From contig JAEZKW010000273.1 in NCBI GenBank assembly GCA_023415375.1, positions 1 through 7,999 on the forward strand: a stretch of 7,999 nt of DNA. The letters run 5' to 3'. The notes under the pieces were generated by a model. That model did not search any database and was not told the origin of the DNA. It saw only the letters and a list, made by a program, of their open reading frames with translations. Of the stretch, positions 6,301-7,999 are shown piece by piece. The first letter of the stretch is position 1. Every line of letters begins with the position of its first letter. The DNA comes from Bacillota bacterium (lineage in GTDB: Bacteria > Bacillota > UBA4882 > UBA8346). The position numbers were made by a program, and so were the translations under genes.

Positions 6301-7278
6301 TTGGATAATCAATCATCAAGCAATATAAATTTCGGAAAATGGAATTTTCATGAGCTAAAGTTGGCCGATATCAAGATGTATTCTGAGTTTATTAAAGTTA
6401 CGGAATATCCTGCGAACCTATGGTCTTCCAATTTTGCATATCTTTGGGCTTCATCCCAATCCCATTTGCGAAAAGTATTATGGAAAGTCATCGATGATAT
6501 GCTAGTAACCTTTGGCCATTCCTACAAAAACTCATTATATTTATTTTGCCTGCCCTTTGGGGAAGGAAATCCCGAAAAGCTCATGAATGTTATGCTCAAG
6601 TGTATGAAATATTGTTATGACTGGAATAATCACGAGAACAACCGAACAATGGTCAGGATGATTAATCATAATCAACTGGAGTTTTTGCGAAAATGTTCCG
6701 AGTTTGATAATTTTTTTAAACTTGTGACATTAACGGGAATTGAGAGACATTTGGACGTCAAGAAATTGGTATCACTTATTGGCAAGGACTTTAGCACGAT
6801 TCGAAATAAAATCAATAAATTTCGCAGGGAAAATCCGGATGCTAAAGTACGAAAATATCAAAAAAGCGATTATAACGAACTCATGGAACTCGGAAAACAT
6901 TGGAGCAATGTCGCGGGGAAAAAATATGCCACTATATTTGATAAAACCTATTATCGGGAGATGGTTCGTCACAGTGACGAATTAAATCAAATCATATTCA
7001 TTGTTCAAAAAGGAAATCAAATCATTGGAATGGTTTCAGGCGGAGAATTACCTACAGGGCAGGCATGGGGCAGTTTACTGAAATATAAAGACGGAATACC
7101 GGGTTTATCAGAGCTGCTTTCCGTAGAATTTGCACATGAGATTCATCAACTTAATCCTAAAATTGAATTGATAAATGTAGGCAGTGACCTTGGTGCAGGA
7201 GGTCTCAGGGATTACAAATTAAAGTTTAGGCCCGTTCTCAATTTAAAACGATATCAAATATACCTGAAACAAAAATGA
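6301..7278 (+). CDS. Soluble DUF2156 (MprF C-terminal-like) acyltransferase
   Basis: This 325-residue protein resembles DUF2156, the double-GNAT-fold domain that in MprF moves lysine or alanine from aminoacyl-tRNA to phosphatidylglycerol. Family landmarks (numbered from TTG 6301) are LWSSNFAYLWASS near 41-53, FCLPFG (82-87), the long helix DVKKLVSLIGKDF followed by RNKINKF (152-174), where MprF-like proteins carry 'KRNxxxKF', and the C-terminal NVGSDLGAGGLRDYKLKF (292-309), matching the usual 'N..DLG..GLR..K'. No MprF-type membrane domain is present, so the enzyme is cytosolic. Start choice is uncertain: TTG 6301 has the best-spaced ribosome site and TTG 6283 would add six residues; both leave the domain intact. 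As last gene of the set, it may add an amino acid from tRNA, or another acyl group, to the product of the ligases. The donor is not determined by sequence, since DUF2156 proteins include many uncharacterised members. Confidence 0.83.
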   Translation: MDNQSSSNINFGKWNFHELKLADIKMYSEFIKVTEYPANLWSSNFAYLWASSQSHLRKVLWKVIDDMLVTFGHSYKNSLYLFCLPFGEGNPEKLMNVMLKCMKYCYDWNNHENNRTMVRMINHNQLEFLRKCSEFDNFFKLVTLTGIERHLDVKKLVSLIGKDFSTIRNKINKFRRENPDAKVRKYQKSDYNELMELGKHWSNVAGKKYATIFDKTYYREMVRHSDELNQIIFIVQKGNQIIGMVSGGELPTGQAWGSLLKYKDGIPGLSELLSVEFAHEIHQLNPKIELINVGSDLGAGGLRDYKLKFRPVLNLKRYQIYLKQK

Positions 7279-7288
7279 AGATATGATT

Positions 7289-7303
7289 GGGACTGGTCGT
7301 CCC
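7289..7303 (+). terminator. Small hairpin after the operon's last gene
   Basis: GGGAC (7289-7293) pairs perfectly with GTCCC (7299-7303) across a five-base loop, ten bases after the stop codon. TGCTGTTATG follows, only mildly T-rich. It may be a weak terminator or a 3' stabilising hairpin ahead of the stronger palindrome at 7365. Confidence 0.35.
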
Positions 7304-7364
7304 TGCTGTTATGAGTATGGACTTAGATCGATACATTTATTGCCAATTTAAAAATGCTCATCAA

Positions 7365-7464
7365 GAAGCTGTCTCAAAGTACTTTAAAATCAATGAGATA
7401 TACGCAAAATAGACGTTTATATTATATTGTATATCTCTATATTAAATTCTTTTGAGACAGCCCC
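7365..7464 (-). repeat. MITE-like palindromic repeat, copy 2 (inverted relative to copy 1)
   Basis: This 100-bp element is related to the minus strand of 732-846. It shares the GAAGCTGTCTCAAA end, TTTAAAATCAATGAGATATAC and TTGTATATCTCT internally, and the TTTTGAGACAGCCCC end. The outer stem pairs 7368-7378 with 7451-7461 (11 bp) and the inner stem 7395-7403 with 7429-7437 (9 bp). It is about 15 bases shorter than copy 1 because of changes in the central loop and arms. No coding capacity and no clear target duplication are seen. Confidence 0.75.
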
Positions 7465-7471
7465 TTTTTTT
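7368..7471 (+). terminator. Repeat-derived terminator for the operon
   Basis: On the plus strand the GCTGTCTCAAA/TTTGAGACAGC stem of copy 2 closes just before CCC and an uninterrupted run of seven T (7465-7471). A strong stem followed by a T run is the form of a Rho-independent terminator. It lies about 90 bases after the DUF2156 stop codon and ahead of the next promoter, so it would insulate the two transcription units. The long distance between the stem arms weakens the call. Confidence 0.5.
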
Positions 7472-7494
7472 ATTATAGCCCAGCTTTTTTCCCA

Positions 7495-7523
7495 CACCCC
7501 TCCCCCACTTCGAGCATATACAT
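7495..7523 (+). promoter_or_regulatory. Possible SigK-like promoter for the last gene
   Basis: CACC (7495-7498) fits the -35 consensus mACm and CATATACAT (7515-7523) fits the CATA half of CATAnnnTA, with a 16-base spacer; the last two -10 bases do not match. It follows a pyrimidine-rich tract (about 7484-7510), which makes a chance CACC likely. A shared late-sporulation regulator with the operon promoter at 1649 is possible but weakly supported. Confidence 0.3.
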
Positions 7524-7559
7524 AAAACATATATCTCTTTATTCAAAGGAGGGCTATTC

Positions 7560-7999
7560 ATGGCAAATTTTCAATCTTTTACCGGTATTATAACTAACAT
7601 TGAAAGTATGGAAATTGGAACCTTTGGAAAAGCGGGATGCAATCTATTAATGTCCGTAGAAAATGGGGAGGGTAGGATTATCAATTTCGTCGTACTGCCA
7701 ACCACTTATTTTGTAAACCATGAAATGATGGAGATCGGAGATGAGGTGACCGGGTTTTATGATGCGAACGCTCCGGCTCCTTTTATTTACCCGCCACAAC
7801 TTGAAGCCATTGTAATGGCAAGAGTGAGACGAAGGCAAAATGTGAAAGTCGATCATTTCAACCGATATTTGGTAAGTAGCGACGGTACTCTGAAATTAAA
7901 CATTTCGCTAGCTACTCTCATCATGCTCGAAAATGAGCAAATCTTTACTGGTGATCTCACAGAGCGGGACCTGATTGTGATTTACGGACCGACCACCAG
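7560..7999 (+). CDS. Conserved clostridial protein of unknown function (3' end cut off)
   Basis: The ATG at 7560 follows AAAGGAGGG (7545-7553), a near-perfect ribosome site. The frame stays open for 146 codons to the window end, so the C-terminus is missing. The protein has no signal peptide and is predicted mostly beta. I recognise, from memory, a conserved family in clostridia with the core pattern NFVV.P.TYFV (42-52), EVTGFYDANAPAP.I.PPQ (62-80), AIVMA (83-87), QNVKVD.FN..LVSSDG.LKLN (93-114) and L.VIYGPTT (138-146). All are present here. The family has no assigned function that I know of. Glycine/proline-rich turns and short strands suggest a small beta-barrel or two-repeat fold. It lies beyond the inverted repeat and is more GC-rich than the operon, so it is probably a separate unit. 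Confidence 0.85.
   Translation, partial: MANFQSFTGIITNIESMEIGTFGKAGCNLLMSVENGEGRIINFVVLPTTYFVNHEMMEIGDEVTGFYDANAPAPFIYPPQLEAIVMARVRRRQNVKVDHFNRYLVSSDGTLKLNISLATLIMLENEQIFTGDLTERDLIVIYGPTT

Larger units (their letters stand above)
732..7464. mobile_element. Possible acquired cassette bounded by inverted MITE-like repeats
   Basis: Two related palindromic repeats in opposite orientation bracket the collagen-like gene and the whole Mur ligase/ATP-grasp/DUF2156 operon. Coding DNA inside looks clearly more AT-rich than the flanks. Hand-counted rows: 15/60 GC (4201-4260), 18/60 (2401-2460) and 25/60 (5581-5640) inside, against 30/60 (181-240), 33/60 (541-600) and 31/60 (7741-7800) outside. There is no transposase or integrase and no visible flanking direct repeat. 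The bracketing may be coincidence, with both repeats simply inserted in intergenic DNA. Confidence 0.3.

Overview
The window looks like chromosomal DNA of an endospore-forming Firmicute. The evidence is the strong AGGAGG-type ribosome binding sites, the TTG starts, two YheC/YheD-family ATP-grasp proteins (a family tied to spore coats), a short collagen-like protein and promoter-like sequences that fit the late mother-cell sigma factor SigK. The overall feel is clostridial (Peptococcaceae-like), but I cannot name the genus.

Layout. Positions 71-592 hold a small stand-alone nitroreductase-family flavoprotein with higher GC. Positions 732-846 hold a MITE-like palindromic repeat ending in GCTGTCTCAAAA / TTTTGAGACAGC. 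Positions 863-1354 (minus) encode a protein with a helical N-terminus and a short Gly-X-X collagen-like stretch, probably a spore-surface protein. A 357-bp divergent intergenic region follows, carrying a near-consensus SigK promoter. A tight co-directional gene set then spans 1712-7278: a MurF-like Mur ligase, a 103-residue helical protein with an acidic tail, two divergent tandem YheC/YheD ATP-grasp proteins, and a soluble DUF2156 acyltransferase of the GNAT fold. A second, inverted copy of the MITE-like repeat (7365-7464) ends in a T7 run and probably terminates the operon. A conserved clostridial protein of unknown function starts at 7560, behind a weaker SigK-like promoter, and runs off the window.

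How the genes may work together. Four of the five operon genes belong to families that form amide or ester bonds with amino acids: a Mur ligase (ATP-dependent amino acid or peptide addition), two ATP-grasp carboxylate-amine ligases, and one DUF2156 enzyme related to the aminoacyl-tRNA-using domain of MprF. The fifth is a small acidic-tailed protein that could be the carrier or substrate. With a SigK-type promoter and a divergent collagen-like gene, the simplest hypothesis is a late-sporulation pathway that builds or attaches a peptide on the spore coat or exosporium. The Mur ligase has lost motifs typical of true MurF, so it is unlikely to be the housekeeping cell-wall enzyme. The AT-rich segment between the two inverted repeats, set in more GC-rich flanks, may be an acquired cassette. 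The pathway and the cassette idea are inferences; the family assignments are the solid part.
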